Source: Pseudomonas sp. MWU13-2105 (GTDB taxonomy: Bacteria > Pseudomonadota > Gammaproteobacteria > Pseudomonadales > Pseudomonadaceae). From it: a stretch of DNA of 64,000 nucleotides. The notes below the pieces were generated by a model, which saw nothing but the letters and a program-made list of their open reading frames with translations, was not told the DNA's origin and searched no databases. The translations under genes and the position numbers were made by a program. Positions within the stretch are counted from its first letter, which is position 1. The number at the start of each line of letters is the position of its first letter. The stretch spans positions 62,001 to 126,000 of the forward strand of contig NZ_JALLIY010000022.1 of assembly GCF_023242315.1 (NCBI RefSeq), in the 5' to 3' direction. This document shows, in pieces, positions 33,170 through 41,544 of this stretch.

Positions 33170-36004
33170 TTGGACAAGATCCTGATTCGTGGGGCTCGAA
33201 CCCACAACCTGAAGAACATCGACCTGACCCTGCCCCGGGACAAGCTGATCGTGATCACCGGCTTGTCCGGGTCCGGCAAATCGTCGCTGGCCTTCGACAC
33301 CTTATACGCCGAAGGGCAACGCCGTTACGTGGAATCGCTGTCGGCCTATGCCCGGCAGTTCCTGTCGATGATGGAAAAACCCGACGTCGACACCATCGAA
33401 GGCCTGTCGCCGGCGATCTCCATCGAGCAGAAGTCGACTTCGCATAACCCGCGTTCGACGGTCGGTACCATCACCGAAATCTACGACTACCTGCGCCTGC
33501 TGTATGCGCGCGTAGGCACCCCGCGCTGCCCGGACCACGATATCCCGCTGGAAGCCCAGACCGTCAGCCAGATGGTCGACCTGGTGCTGGCCCAGCCCGA
33601 AGGCGCCAAGCTGATGTTGCTGGCACCGGTGATCCGCGAGCGCAAGGGCGAGCACCTGTCGGTGTTCGAAGAGCTGCGGGCGCAGGGCTTTGTCCGCGCG
33701 CGGGTCAACGGCCGGCTCTGCGAGCTGGACGAAGTGCCCAAGCTCGACAAGCAGAAGAAGCATTCCATCGATGTGGTGGTCGACCGTTTCAAGGTCCGTG
33801 GCGATCTGCAACAGCGCCTGGCCGAGTCCTTCGAGACCGCGCTGAAGCTGGCCGATGGTATCGCCCTGGTGGCGCCGATGGACGACGAACCCGGCGAGGA
33901 GATGATCTTCTCCGCACGTTTCGCCTGCCCGATCTGCGGCCATGCCATCAGCGAGCTGGAACCCAAGCTGTTCTCCTTCAACAACCCGGCCGGCGCCTGC
34001 CCGACCTGTGACGGCCTGGGGGTGAAGCAGTTCTTCGACACCAAGCGCCTGGTCAATGGTGAGTTGACCCTGGCCGAAGGTGCGATCCGCGGCTGGGACC
34101 GGCGCAACGTCTATTATTTCCAGATGCTCGGCTCGCTGGCGTCCCATTACGGGTTCAGCCTGGAAGTGCCGTTCAACACACTGCCGGCGGACCAGCAGAA
34201 GTTCATCCTGCAAGGCAGCGGCAGCCAGAACGTCGACTTCAAGTACCTCAACGACCGCGGCGATATCGTCAAGCGCTCCCACCCGTTCGAAGGCATCGTG
34301 CCGAACCTGGAGCGTCGCTACCGCGAAACCGAATCGGCCACCGTGCGCGAAGAGCTGGCCAAGTTCCTCAGCACCCAGCCGTGCCCGGACTGCCGTGGCA
34401 CGCGCCTGCGCCGCGAGGCGCGGCACGTGTGGGTGGGCGAGAAGACCCTGCCGGCGGTGACCAACCTGCCGATCGGCGATGCCTGCGAATACTTCGCCGT
34501 GCTGAAGCTGACCGGCCGTCGCGGCGAAATCGCCGACAAGATTCTCAAGGAAATCCGCGAGCGTCTGCAGTTCCTGGTCAACGTCGGCCTGGACTATCTG
34601 TCCCTGGACCGCAGCGCCGACACCCTGTCCGGTGGCGAAGCGCAGCGCATTCGCCTGGCCAGCCAGATCGGTGCCGGCCTGGTGGGGGTGTTGTACATCC
34701 TCGACGAACCGTCCATCGGTTTACACCAGCGCGACAACGACCGCCTGCTCGGCACCCTGAAGCACCTGCGCGACATCGGCAACACGGTGATCGTGGTCGA
34801 GCACGATGAAGACGCCATTCGCCTGGCGGACTATGTGGTCGACATCGGCCCGGGTGCGGGCGTGCACGGCGGCCATATCGTCGCCGAAGGAACCCCGGCC
34901 GAGGTCATGGCCCATCCCGACTCGTTGACCGGCAAGTACTTGTCCGGCCGGGTGAAGATTGAAGTGCCAGGTAAACGCACGCCGCGCAACAAGAAACGGG
35001 TGCTGAGTCTCAAGGGCGCGCGTGGCAACAACTTGCGCAACGTCGACCTGGAGATCCCGCTGGGCCTGCTGACCTGCGTGACGGGCGTGTCCGGCTCCGG
35101 CAAGTCGACACTGATCAACAACACCCTGTTCCCCCTCAGCGCCACCGCGCTCAATGGCGCGACGACCCTGGAGGCCGCGGCCCACGACAGCATCAACGGC
35201 CTGCAGCACCTGGACAAGGTGGTGGATATCGACCAGAGCCCCATCGGTCGCACCCCGCGTTCGAACCCGGCGACCTACACCGGCTTGTTCACGCCGATCC
35301 GCGAGTTGTTCGCCGGCGTCCCGGAGTCCCGTTCACGGGGTTATGGCCCGGGGCGCTTCTCGTTCAACGTCAAGGGCGGGCGCTGCGAAGCCTGCCAGGG
35401 CGATGGCCTGATCAAGGTGGAGATGCACTTCCTGCCGGACATCTATGTGCCGTGCGACGTGTGCAAGAGCAAGCGCTACAACCGCGAAACCCTCGAGATC
35501 AAGTACAAGGGCAAGAGCATCCACGAGGTGCTGGAGATGACCATCGAGGAGGCGCGGGAGTTCTTCGACGCGGTTCCCGCACTGGCGCGCAAACTGCAGA
35601 CGCTGATGGACGTGGGCCTGTCGTATATCAAGCTGGGGCAATCGGCGACCACCCTGTCGGGTGGCGAGGCGCAGCGGGTCAAGCTGTCCCGCGAGCTGTC
35701 CAAGCGCGATACCGGCAAGACCCTGTACATCCTCGACGAGCCGACCACCGGCCTGCACTTCGCGGACATCCAGCAACTGCTGGACGTGCTGCACCGCCTG
35801 CGCGACCACGGCAATACCGTGGTGGTGATCGAGCACAACCTGGACGTGATCAAGACTGCCGACTGGTTGGTGGATCTTGGGCCTGAGGGCGGTTCCAAGG
35901 GAGGGCAGATCATTGCGGTCGGTACGCCGGAGCAAGTCGCGGAAATGCCGCAGTCCCATACCGGGCATTACCTGAAACCGTTGTTGCTGCGCGACCGGGC
36001 GTAA
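33170..36004 (+). CDS. uvrA: Excinuclease ABC subunit A
   Basis: 944 residues. It begins DKILIRGARTHNLKNIDL at a TTG start with GAGG upstream, and has two ATPase modules: Walker A GLSGSGKSSL and GVSGSGKSTL, signatures LSGGEAQRI and LSGGEAQRV, Walker B ILDEPSIGLH and ILDEPTTGLH, and CxxC zinc motifs (CPICGHAISE, CRG, CEACQG). UvrA dimerises and finds bulky DNA lesions before loading UvrB in nucleotide excision repair. Full length, no truncation. Confidence 0.98.
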   Translation: MDKILIRGARTHNLKNIDLTLPRDKLIVITGLSGSGKSSLAFDTLYAEGQRRYVESLSAYARQFLSMMEKPDVDTIEGLSPAISIEQKSTSHNPRSTVGTITEIYDYLRLLYARVGTPRCPDHDIPLEAQTVSQMVDLVLAQPEGAKLMLLAPVIRERKGEHLSVFEELRAQGFVRARVNGRLCELDEVPKLDKQKKHSIDVVVDRFKVRGDLQQRLAESFETALKLADGIALVAPMDDEPGEEMIFSARFACPICGHAISELEPKLFSFNNPAGACPTCDGLGVKQFFDTKRLVNGELTLAEGAIRGWDRRNVYYFQMLGSLASHYGFSLEVPFNTLPADQQKFILQGSGSQNVDFKYLNDRGDIVKRSHPFEGIVPNLERRYRETESATVREELAKFLSTQPCPDCRGTRLRREARHVWVGEKTLPAVTNLPIGDACEYFAVLKLTGRRGEIADKILKEIRERLQFLVNVGLDYLSLDRSADTLSGGEAQRIRLASQIGAGLVGVLYILDEPSIGLHQRDNDRLLGTLKHLRDIGNTVIVVEHDEDAIRLADYVVDIGPGAGVHGGHIVAEGTPAEVMAHPDSLTGKYLSGRVKIEVPGKRTPRNKKRVLSLKGARGNNLRNVDLEIPLGLLTCVTGVSGSGKSTLINNTLFPLSATALNGATTLEAAAHDSINGLQHLDKVVDIDQSPIGRTPRSNPATYTGLFTPIRELFAGVPESRSRGYGPGRFSFNVKGGRCEACQGDGLIKVEMHFLPDIYVPCDVCKSKRYNRETLEIKYKGKSIHEVLEMTIEEAREFFDAVPALARKLQTLMDVGLSYIKLGQSATTLSGGEAQRVKLSRELSKRDTGKTLYILDEPTTGLHFADIQQLLDVLHRLRDHGNTVVVIEHNLDVIKTADWLVDLGPEGGSKGGQIIAVGTPEQVAEMPQSHTGHYLKPLLLRDRA

Positions 36005-36012
36005 CCGCCTGG

Positions 36013-36058
36013 AATGAAAAAGCCCCTGTCATTGGCTGATGACAGGGGCTTTTTCATT
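36013..36058. terminator. Bidirectional terminator between uvrA and ftnA
   Basis: AATGAAAAAGCCCCTGTC, a 10-base loop and the exact complement GACAGGGGCTTTTTCATT. It ends both uvrA and the convergent ferritin gene. Confidence 0.93.
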
Positions 36059-36097
36059 GGTGCTCAAATCGCTATCGCCGCGCAGCAGCGGTCATGC

Positions 36098-36562
36098 TCA
36101 AAACTGCGATTGCAGGTAATTCTGCAAACCGATGGACTTGATCAACCCCAACTGCTTCTCCAGCCAGTAAGTGTGATCTTCCTCGGTATCGGCCAGTTGC
36201 TGGCGCAAGATCTCGCGGGTGACATAATCCTGGTGCAGTTCACAGAGCTCGATGCCCTTGCACAGCGCGGCACGCACCTTGTATTCCAGGCGCAGGTCGG
36301 CGGCGAACATGTCCGGCACCGTGGTACCGATGTCCAGGTCGTCCGGACGCATGCGCGGCGTGCCTTCCAGCATCAAGATCCGACGCATCAACGCATCGGC
36401 GTGCTGTGCCTCTTCTTCCATCTCGTGATTGATGCGCTCGTAGAGCTTGCTGAAGCCCCAGTCCTCGTACATCCGCGAATGGATGAAATACTGATCACGG
36501 GCCGCCAGTTCACCGGTCAGCAACGTGTTGAGGTAATCGACTACGACCTGGTTACCTTGCAT
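36098..36562 (-). CDS. ftnA: Bacterial ferritin FtnA (bacterioferritin-like, no heme ligand)
   Basis: 154 residues from the ATG at 36562 (QGNQVVVDYLNTLLTGELAARDQYF). The di-iron ferroxidase ligands of the Bfr family are kept: E18, E51, H54, E93, E127 and H130. The Met that ligates heme in E. coli Bfr (position 52) is Ala here (EEEAQHAD), so it should not bind heme. The same gene beside katA in P. aeruginosa was first called bfrA and shown to be a heme-free ferritin. It stores iron as a 24-mer shell; with katA next to it, iron and peroxide handling are joined. Confidence 0.9.
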   Translation of the reverse strand: MQGNQVVVDYLNTLLTGELAARDQYFIHSRMYEDWGFSKLYERINHEMEEEAQHADALMRRILMLEGTPRMRPDDLDIGTTVPDMFAADLRLEYKVRAALCKGIELCELHQDYVTREILRQQLADTEEDHTYWLEKQLGLIKSIGLQNYLQSQF

Positions 36563-36675
36563 CGCCCTACATCTCCCTGCTTGAAAGCCGGTATTTTGAA
36601 CCAAGCTGACCGGCAGGTCACTGAAAAAGCGCAAATAAAGTAAAGATTATCCGAGAAAAACAGCCTAAAAAACGC

Positions 36676-36702
36676 AAAAACCGCCCGAAGTGAGGGCGGT
36701 TC
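36676..36702 (-). terminator. katA terminator
   Basis: On the minus strand AACCGCCC, a 7-base loop, GGGCGGTT and a T-run, 17 bases after the katA stop codon. Confidence 0.85.
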
Positions 36703-36718
36703 TGCTTCTCGTTTAGAC

Positions 36719-38167
36719 TTAGTTCAGCACTACGCCCAACGCTTTGGCGATCCCTTCGCCGTAAGCCTGATCGGCCTTGAAGAAATGCTGCAACTGGCGC
36801 TCGACCACATCGTCGGAAACACCCGCCATCGCACCGGCGATATTGCTGATCAACAGCGCTTTCTGCTCGGCGCTCATCAGGCGGAACAACGCACCCGCGT
36901 GGCTGTAGTAGTCGGTGTCTTCACGGTGATCGTAACGATCCGCCGCGCCACTGAGGGCCAAGGCCGGCTCAGCGTAGCGAGGAGCCTGTTTGGGCGCGTC
37001 GACGTAGCTGTTGGGCTCGTAGTTCGGCGTCGCGCCACCGTTGCTGCCAAAGGCCATGGAGCCGTCACGCTGGTAGCTGTTGACCGGGCTGCGCGGGGCA
37101 TTCACCGGCAGTTGCTGATGGTTGGTGCCGACACGGTAGCGGTGGGCATCAGCGTAGGCGAAGACCCGGCCTTGTAGCATGCGGTCCGGCGACAGGCCGA
37201 CACCCGGCACCATGTTGCTCGGACCGAAAGCCGCCTGCTCGACTTCAGCAAAGTAGTTCAGCGGGTTGCGGTTGAGCTCCAGTTCGCCAACTTCGATCAG
37301 CGGAAACTCTTTCTGCGACCAGGTTTTGGTCACGTCGAAGGGGTTCTCGTAATGCGCCGCGGCCTGGGCCTCGGTCATGATCTGGATGCACACGCTCCAT
37401 TTCGGAAAGTCGCCGCGCTCGATGGCGCCGAACAGATCGCGCTGGGCGTAGTCAGGATCGGTCCCCGCCAGGCGTGCCGCCTCGGCCGGAGCCAGGTTCT
37501 TGATGCCCTGCTTGGTCTTGTAGTGCCATTTCACCCAGTGCCGCTCACCCTTGGCGTTGATCAGGCTGTAGGTGTGGCTGCCGAAGCCGTGCATGTGACG
37601 GTAGCCGTCCGGGATCCCACGGTCCGAGAACAGGATGGTGACCTGGTGCAGCGCCTCCGGTGAGTGCGACCAGAAGTCCCACATCATCTGCGCACTTTTC
37701 AGGTTGCTTTGCGGCAGGCGTTTCTGGGTGTGGATAAAGTCGGGGAATTTCAGCGGATCGCGGATAAAGAACACCGGCGTGTTGTTGCCGACGATGTCCC
37801 AGTTGCCTTCCTCGGTGTAGAACTTCAGGGCGAAGCCGCGAGGGTCGCGCTCGGTGTCTGCCGAACCGCGCTCGCCACCCACGGTGGAGAAGCGCAGGAA
37901 GGTCGGGGTCTGTTTGCCCACGGACTCGAACAGCTTGGCGCTGGTGTACTGGGTAATGTCCTTGGAAACGGTGAACGTACCGTAGGCACCCGAGCCCTTG
38001 GCGTGTACGCGGCGCTCAGGGATGTTTTCGCGGTTGAAGTGAGCAAGCTTCTCGATCAGGTGAAAGTCGTCGAGCAGCAGCGGGCCACGGGGGCCGGCGG
38101 AACGGGAATTCTGGTTGTCAGCGACAGGCGCACCACTGGCAGTCGTAAGGGTTTTGTTCTGGCTCAT
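36719..38167 (-). CDS. katA: Monofunctional catalase (clade 3)
   Basis: 482 residues, the small-subunit length. The distal active-site His is in RRVHAKGSGAYG, the Asn in GNNTPVFFIRDP and the proximal heme Tyr in RVFAYADAHRYRVG. It breaks down hydrogen peroxide to water and oxygen in the cytoplasm. An AGAGGAA ribosome site precedes the ATG. In the 190-base region upstream is a partial OxyR pattern and a palindrome. Lying next to ferritin and downstream of the alpha operon is the P. aeruginosa order. Confidence 0.97.
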   Translation of the reverse strand: MSQNKTLTTASGAPVADNQNSRSAGPRGPLLLDDFHLIEKLAHFNRENIPERRVHAKGSGAYGTFTVSKDITQYTSAKLFESVGKQTPTFLRFSTVGGERGSADTERDPRGFALKFYTEEGNWDIVGNNTPVFFIRDPLKFPDFIHTQKRLPQSNLKSAQMMWDFWSHSPEALHQVTILFSDRGIPDGYRHMHGFGSHTYSLINAKGERHWVKWHYKTKQGIKNLAPAEAARLAGTDPDYAQRDLFGAIERGDFPKWSVCIQIMTEAQAAAHYENPFDVTKTWSQKEFPLIEVGELELNRNPLNYFAEVEQAAFGPSNMVPGVGLSPDRMLQGRVFAYADAHRYRVGTNHQQLPVNAPRSPVNSYQRDGSMAFGSNGGATPNYEPNSYVDAPKQAPRYAEPALALSGAADRYDHREDTDYYSHAGALFRLMSAEQKALLISNIAGAMAGVSDDVVERQLQHFFKADQAYGEGIAKALGVVLN

Positions 38168-38222
38168 GCGATCGTCTTCCTCTGTCAGTCTCTAAACCGC
38201 CGGCTAATCGGCTGAAAAGGAG

Positions 38223-38286
38223 TATTGATCATCAATATGACATTCACAAATTCATTAATCTGCTCACATCAATAGAAAATATCTAC
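38223..38286 (-). promoter_or_regulatory. katA upstream region: palindrome and half OxyR pattern
   Basis: TATTGAT-C-ATCAATA (38223-38237) is a perfect palindrome. Further up, ATAG-N7-CTAC (38272-38286) matches one half of the OxyR consensus (ATAG-N7-CTAT) with one mismatch; the second half is poor. Catalase genes are classic OxyR targets, but this assignment is tentative. Confidence 0.4.
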
Positions 38287-38360
38287 CAATGACTCCAGCT
38301 CATAGCGTGCAGTCAGGGCAGTGTAGAAGCTTGTACTCATGATGCGTTTCTTGCGCGCAC

Positions 38361-38384
38361 AAAAAACCGGGCACTAGGCCCGGT
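38361..38384 (-). terminator. rplQ/alpha-operon terminator
   Basis: On the minus strand AAACCGGGC, a short loop, GCCCGGTTTTTT, 22 bases after the rplQ stop codon; end of the ribosomal block. Confidence 0.9.
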
Positions 38385-38405
38385 TTCTTGTTTCAGACTG
38401 ACGTC

Positions 38406-38792
38406 TTACTCGGCAGATACAGCTTCGCCGGCAGTAGCACGATCAACCAACTCGACGTACGCCATAGGCGCGTTGTCGCCAGTGCGGAAACCGCACTTGA
38501 GGATGCGCAGGTAGCCACCCTCACGGGTAGCGTAGCGCTTGCCCAGGTCGTTGAAGAGCTTACCAACGATAGCTTTCGAACGAGTACGGTCGAAAGCCAG
38601 ACGGCGGTTAGCCAGGCTATCTACTTTGGCCAGGGTGATCAGCGGCTCAGCAACGCGACGCAGTTCTTTGGCTTTTGGCAGAGTCGTTTTGATCAGCTCG
38701 TGCTCGAACAGCGACACTGCCATGTTTTGAAACATGGCCTTGCGGTGCGAGCTGGTGCGGCTCAGGTGACGACCACTTTTACGATGACGCAT
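38406..38792 (-). CDS. rplQ: 50S ribosomal protein L17
   Basis: 128 residues opening RHRKSGRHLSRTSSHRKAMF, the L17 signature, with KRYATREGGYLRILKCG near the C-terminus. It sits at the exit of the peptide tunnel in the 50S subunit. Last gene of the alpha operon, 42 bases after rpoA. Confidence 0.98.
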   Translation of the reverse strand: MRHRKSGRHLSRTSSHRKAMFQNMAVSLFEHELIKTTLPKAKELRRVAEPLITLAKVDSLANRRLAFDRTRSKAIVGKLFNDLGKRYATREGGYLRILKCGFRTGDNAPMAYVELVDRATAGEAVSAE

Positions 38793-38834
38793 GGTTCATT
38801 CCTTACCAAACACAACGTTCGGTGATTACGACGA

Positions 38835-39836
38835 TCAGGCAGTCGCCTTGTCGTCCTTCTTAAGACTTGCAGGCGGCCAGTTGTCGAGGCGCATGCCGAG
38901 GGACAGACCGCGGGAGGCCAGAACGTCCTTGATTTCAGTCAAGGATTTCTTGCCCAGGTTCGGAGTCTTCAACAGCTCTACTTCGGTACGCTGAATCAGG
39001 TCGCCGATGTAGTAGATGTTTTCCGCCTTAAGGCAGTTGGCCGAACGTACAGTCAGTTCCAGATCGTCAACCGGGCGAAGCAGGATCGGATCGATCTCGT
39101 CTTCCTGCTCGATTACCACTGGCTCACTGTCACCTTTGAGGTCGACGAACGCAGCCAACTGCTGTTGCAGGATGGTTGCAGCACGGCGGATAGCCTCTTC
39201 AGGATCCAGGGTACCGTTGGTTTCCAGATCAATAACCAGCTTGTCCAGGTTGGTACGCTGCTCGACACGGGCGTTTTCCACCACGTAAGCGATACGGCGA
39301 ACCGGGCTGAACGAAGAGTCGAGCTGCAAGCGACCGATGCTGCGGCTTTCGTCTTCATCGCTCTGACGCGAGTCTGCTGGTTCATAACCACGACCACGAG
39401 CTACGGTGAGCTTCATGTTCAAGGCGCCGTTAGACGCCAGGTTGGCGATTACGTGATCGGGGTTAACGATCTCGACATCATGATCCAGCTGAATATCGGC
39501 AGCGGTAACCACCCCCGAACCCTTCTTCGACAAGGTCAGCGTAACTTCGTCACGGCCGTGCAGCTTGATAGCCAGACCTTTAAGGTTCAACAGGATTTCA
39601 ATGACGTCTTCCTGTACACCTTCGATGGCGCTGTACTCGTGGAGCACACCGTCAATCTCGGCCTCGACTACTGCACAGCCTGGCATTGAGGACAACAGGA
39701 TGCGGCGCAGCGCGTTGCCCAGGGTGTGGCCAAAACCACGCTCGAGAGGCTCGAGGGTGATTTTAGCGCGGGTTGGACTGACAACCTGCACGTCAATGTG
39801 ACGGGGTGTCAGGAACTCATTTACCGAAATCTGCAT
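38835..39836 (-). CDS. rpoA: RNA polymerase alpha subunit
   Basis: 333 residues. The N-terminal domain (RAKITLEPLERGFGHTLGNALRRILLSS) dimerises and holds beta and beta-prime; after a linker the C-terminal domain (VDDLELTVRSANCLKAENIYYIGDLIQRTEVELL, GKKSLTEIKDVLASRGLSLGM) binds UP elements and activators. Position between rpsD and rplQ matches the alpha operon. Confidence 0.98.
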   Translation of the reverse strand: MQISVNEFLTPRHIDVQVVSPTRAKITLEPLERGFGHTLGNALRRILLSSMPGCAVVEAEIDGVLHEYSAIEGVQEDVIEILLNLKGLAIKLHGRDEVTLTLSKKGSGVVTAADIQLDHDVEIVNPDHVIANLASNGALNMKLTVARGRGYEPADSRQSDEDESRSIGRLQLDSSFSPVRRIAYVVENARVEQRTNLDKLVIDLETNGTLDPEEAIRRAATILQQQLAAFVDLKGDSEPVVIEQEDEIDPILLRPVDDLELTVRSANCLKAENIYYIGDLIQRTEVELLKTPNLGKKSLTEIKDVLASRGLSLGMRLDNWPPASLKKDDKATA

Positions 39837-39858
39837 GGATGCACCTATTTTCTAGCCC

Positions 39859-40479
39859 TTACTTGGAGTAGAGCTCGACAATCAGGCTTTCGTTGATGTC
39901 GGCGGAGAGGTCACTGCGAGCAGGCACGTTCTTGAAAACGCCCGACTTCTTCTCAGTGTCCACTTCTACCCATTCTACGCGGCCACGCTGGGCACACAGA
40001 TCGAGAGCCTGGACAATGCGCAGTTGATTCTTAGCCTTCTCACGAATAGCTACCACGTCACCAGCACGAACCTGGTAGGACGGGACGTTGACGGTTTTGC
40101 CGTTAACGCTGATCGACTTGTGCGATACCAGTTGACGGGATTCGGCACGAGTCGAGCCAAAACCCATACGGTATACAACGTTGTCCAGACGGCATTCGAG
40201 CAGTTGCAGCAGGTTCTCACCGGTTGCGCCTTTACGGCCGGCAGCTTCTTTGTAGTAGCCGCTGAACTGACGCTCAAGAACGCCATAAATACGACGGACC
40301 TTCTGCTTTTCACGCAGTTGAGTGCCGTAGTCGGACTGGCGACCGCGGCGTTGGCCGTGGATACCAGGTGCTGCTTCGATGTTGCACTTGGATTCGATAG
40401 CGCGCACGCCGCTCTTCAGGAAGAGATCGGTGCCTTCGCGACGAGCCAGTTTGCATTTTGGACCAATGTAACGAGCCAT
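39859..40479 (-). CDS. rpsD: 30S ribosomal protein S4
   Basis: 206 residues: ARYIGPKCKLARREGTDLFL at the start and the S4 RNA-binding domain (RLDNVVYRMGFGSTRAESRQLVSHKSI). S4 starts 30S assembly on 16S rRNA and in E. coli represses the alpha operon; whether its mRNA target exists here was not determined. Confidence 0.98.
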   Translation of the reverse strand: MARYIGPKCKLARREGTDLFLKSGVRAIESKCNIEAAPGIHGQRRGRQSDYGTQLREKQKVRRIYGVLERQFSGYYKEAAGRKGATGENLLQLLECRLDNVVYRMGFGSTRAESRQLVSHKSISVNGKTVNVPSYQVRAGDVVAIREKAKNQLRIVQALDLCAQRGRVEWVEVDTEKKSGVFKNVPARSDLSADINESLIVELYSK

Positions 40480-40497
40480 TCTTTACAATCTCCTGGA

Positions 40498-40887
40498 TTA
40501 CACGCGGCGCTTCTTCGGCGGACGGCACCCGTTGTGCGGGATTGGCGTCACGTCGGTGATGCTGGCGATCTTATAGCCACAGCCGTTCAATGCACGGACA
40601 GCGGACTCACGACCTGGACCTGGACCTTTGACGTTGACGTCGAGGTTTTTCAGGCCATATTCCAGCGCAGCTTGACCAGCACGTTCAGCAGCTACTTGAG
40701 CAGCGAACGGGGTGGACTTGCGGGAACCGCGGAAACCCGAACCACCGGAGGTAGCCCAGGAAAGAGCGTTACCTTGACGGTCGGTGATGGTCACGATGGT
40801 GTTGTTGAAAGACGCGTGGATGTGGGCGATGCCATCAACCACTGTCTTTTTAATTTTCTTACGAGGACGAGCAGCAGGTTTTGCCAT
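40498..40887 (-). CDS. rpsK: 30S ribosomal protein S11
   Basis: 129 residues; DGIAHIHASFNNTIVTITDRQGNALSW and the C-terminal DVTPIPHNGCRPPKKRRV are diagnostic of S11, which lines the platform near the mRNA exit. It lies between rpsM and rpsD with 18-30 base gaps. Confidence 0.98.
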   Translation of the reverse strand: MAKPAARPRKKIKKTVVDGIAHIHASFNNTIVTITDRQGNALSWATSGGSGFRGSRKSTPFAAQVAAERAGQAALEYGLKNLDVNVKGPGPGRESAVRALNGCGYKIASITDVTPIPHNGCRPPKKRRV

Positions 40888-40917
40888 GACTAGATTCCTG
40901 TCGATTCGCTGGTGCGA

Positions 40918-41274
40918 TTACTTGCGGATCGGCTTACGCGGACCTTTGCGAGTACGCGCGTTGGTCTTGGTACGCTGACCGCGTACTGGCAGACCACGAC
41001 GATGGCGCAGACCGCGATAGCAGCCCAAGTCCATCAAGCGTTTGATTTTCATGTTGATTTCGCGACGCAGGTCACCTTCAGTGGTGAACTTCGCCACTTC
41101 GCCACGCAGCTGTTCAATCTGCTCGTCGCTCAGATCCTTGATCTTTGCGGCTGGGTTGACCCCAGTCACTGCACAAATTTTCTGTGCAGTAGTGCGACCA
41201 ACACCATAGATGTAGGTCAGCGAGATAACAGTGTGCTTGTTATCTGGAATGTTAACGCCTGCAATACGGGCCAT
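40918..41274 (-). CDS. rpsM: 30S ribosomal protein S13
   Basis: 118 residues, starting ARIAGVNIPDNKHTVISLTYIYGVG and ending with a basic RTNARTRKGPRKP tail that reaches towards tRNA. First gene of the alpha operon, about 53 bases after the predicted transcription start. Confidence 0.98.
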   Translation of the reverse strand: MARIAGVNIPDNKHTVISLTYIYGVGRTTAQKICAVTGVNPAAKIKDLSDEQIEQLRGEVAKFTTEGDLRREINMKIKRLMDLGCYRGLRHRRGLPVRGQRTKTNARTRKGPRKPIRK

Positions 41275-41333
41275 TCAGTGGGACTCCAATTGACAGCTAC
41301 CTACGCCCCGGAAGCCAAGAAATAGGGCGCGAG

Positions 41334-41362
41334 ATAATATCGCTGTAATAACAAATAATCAA
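41334..41362 (-). promoter_or_regulatory. Alpha-operon promoter upstream of rpsM
   Basis: On the minus strand TTGATT (41362-41357), a 17-base spacer and TATTAT (41339-41334). The predicted start is near 41327, leaving a leader of about 53 bases. The -35 begins immediately after the second arm of a 9-bp hairpin (41363-41386). Confidence 0.75.
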
Positions 41363-41386
41363 CCCAGCAGCGCACTAGCTGCTGGG
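41363..41386. terminator. Hairpin between rpmJ and rpsM (spc/alpha boundary)
   Basis: CCCAGCAGC and GCTGCTGGG, a perfect 9-bp stem with a 6-base loop. On the transcribed minus strand it is followed by TTGATTATTTGTTATT, T-rich but not a clean run, so termination may be partial. It runs straight into the -35 of the alpha promoter. Confidence 0.6.
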
Positions 41387-41403
41387 CTTTTAGCAGATCA
41401 CAC

Positions 41404-41520
41404 TCAGCCTTGGCGCTGTTTGTGACGCGGTTCCGCGCTGCAAATTACTCGAACCACACCTTCGCGGCGAATAATCTTGCAGTTACGGCACAGCTTTTTC
41501 ACCGATGCACGAACTTTCAT
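41404..41520 (-). CDS. rpmJ: 50S ribosomal protein L36
   Basis: 38 residues, too short for automatic tracks: [18 protein letters not shown] then [12 protein letters not shown]. The C-x2-C, later C and H make the zinc-ribbon (C+) form of L36. It sits between secY and rpsM in the usual place, with a GAGGAG ribosome site. Confidence 0.95.
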
Positions 41521-41544
41521 CACCAACTCCTCGAACCTTATGGG

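Noticed and set aside
38223..38237. ANR box before katA
   Set aside because: TTGAT and ATCAA halves are separated by one base, not four.
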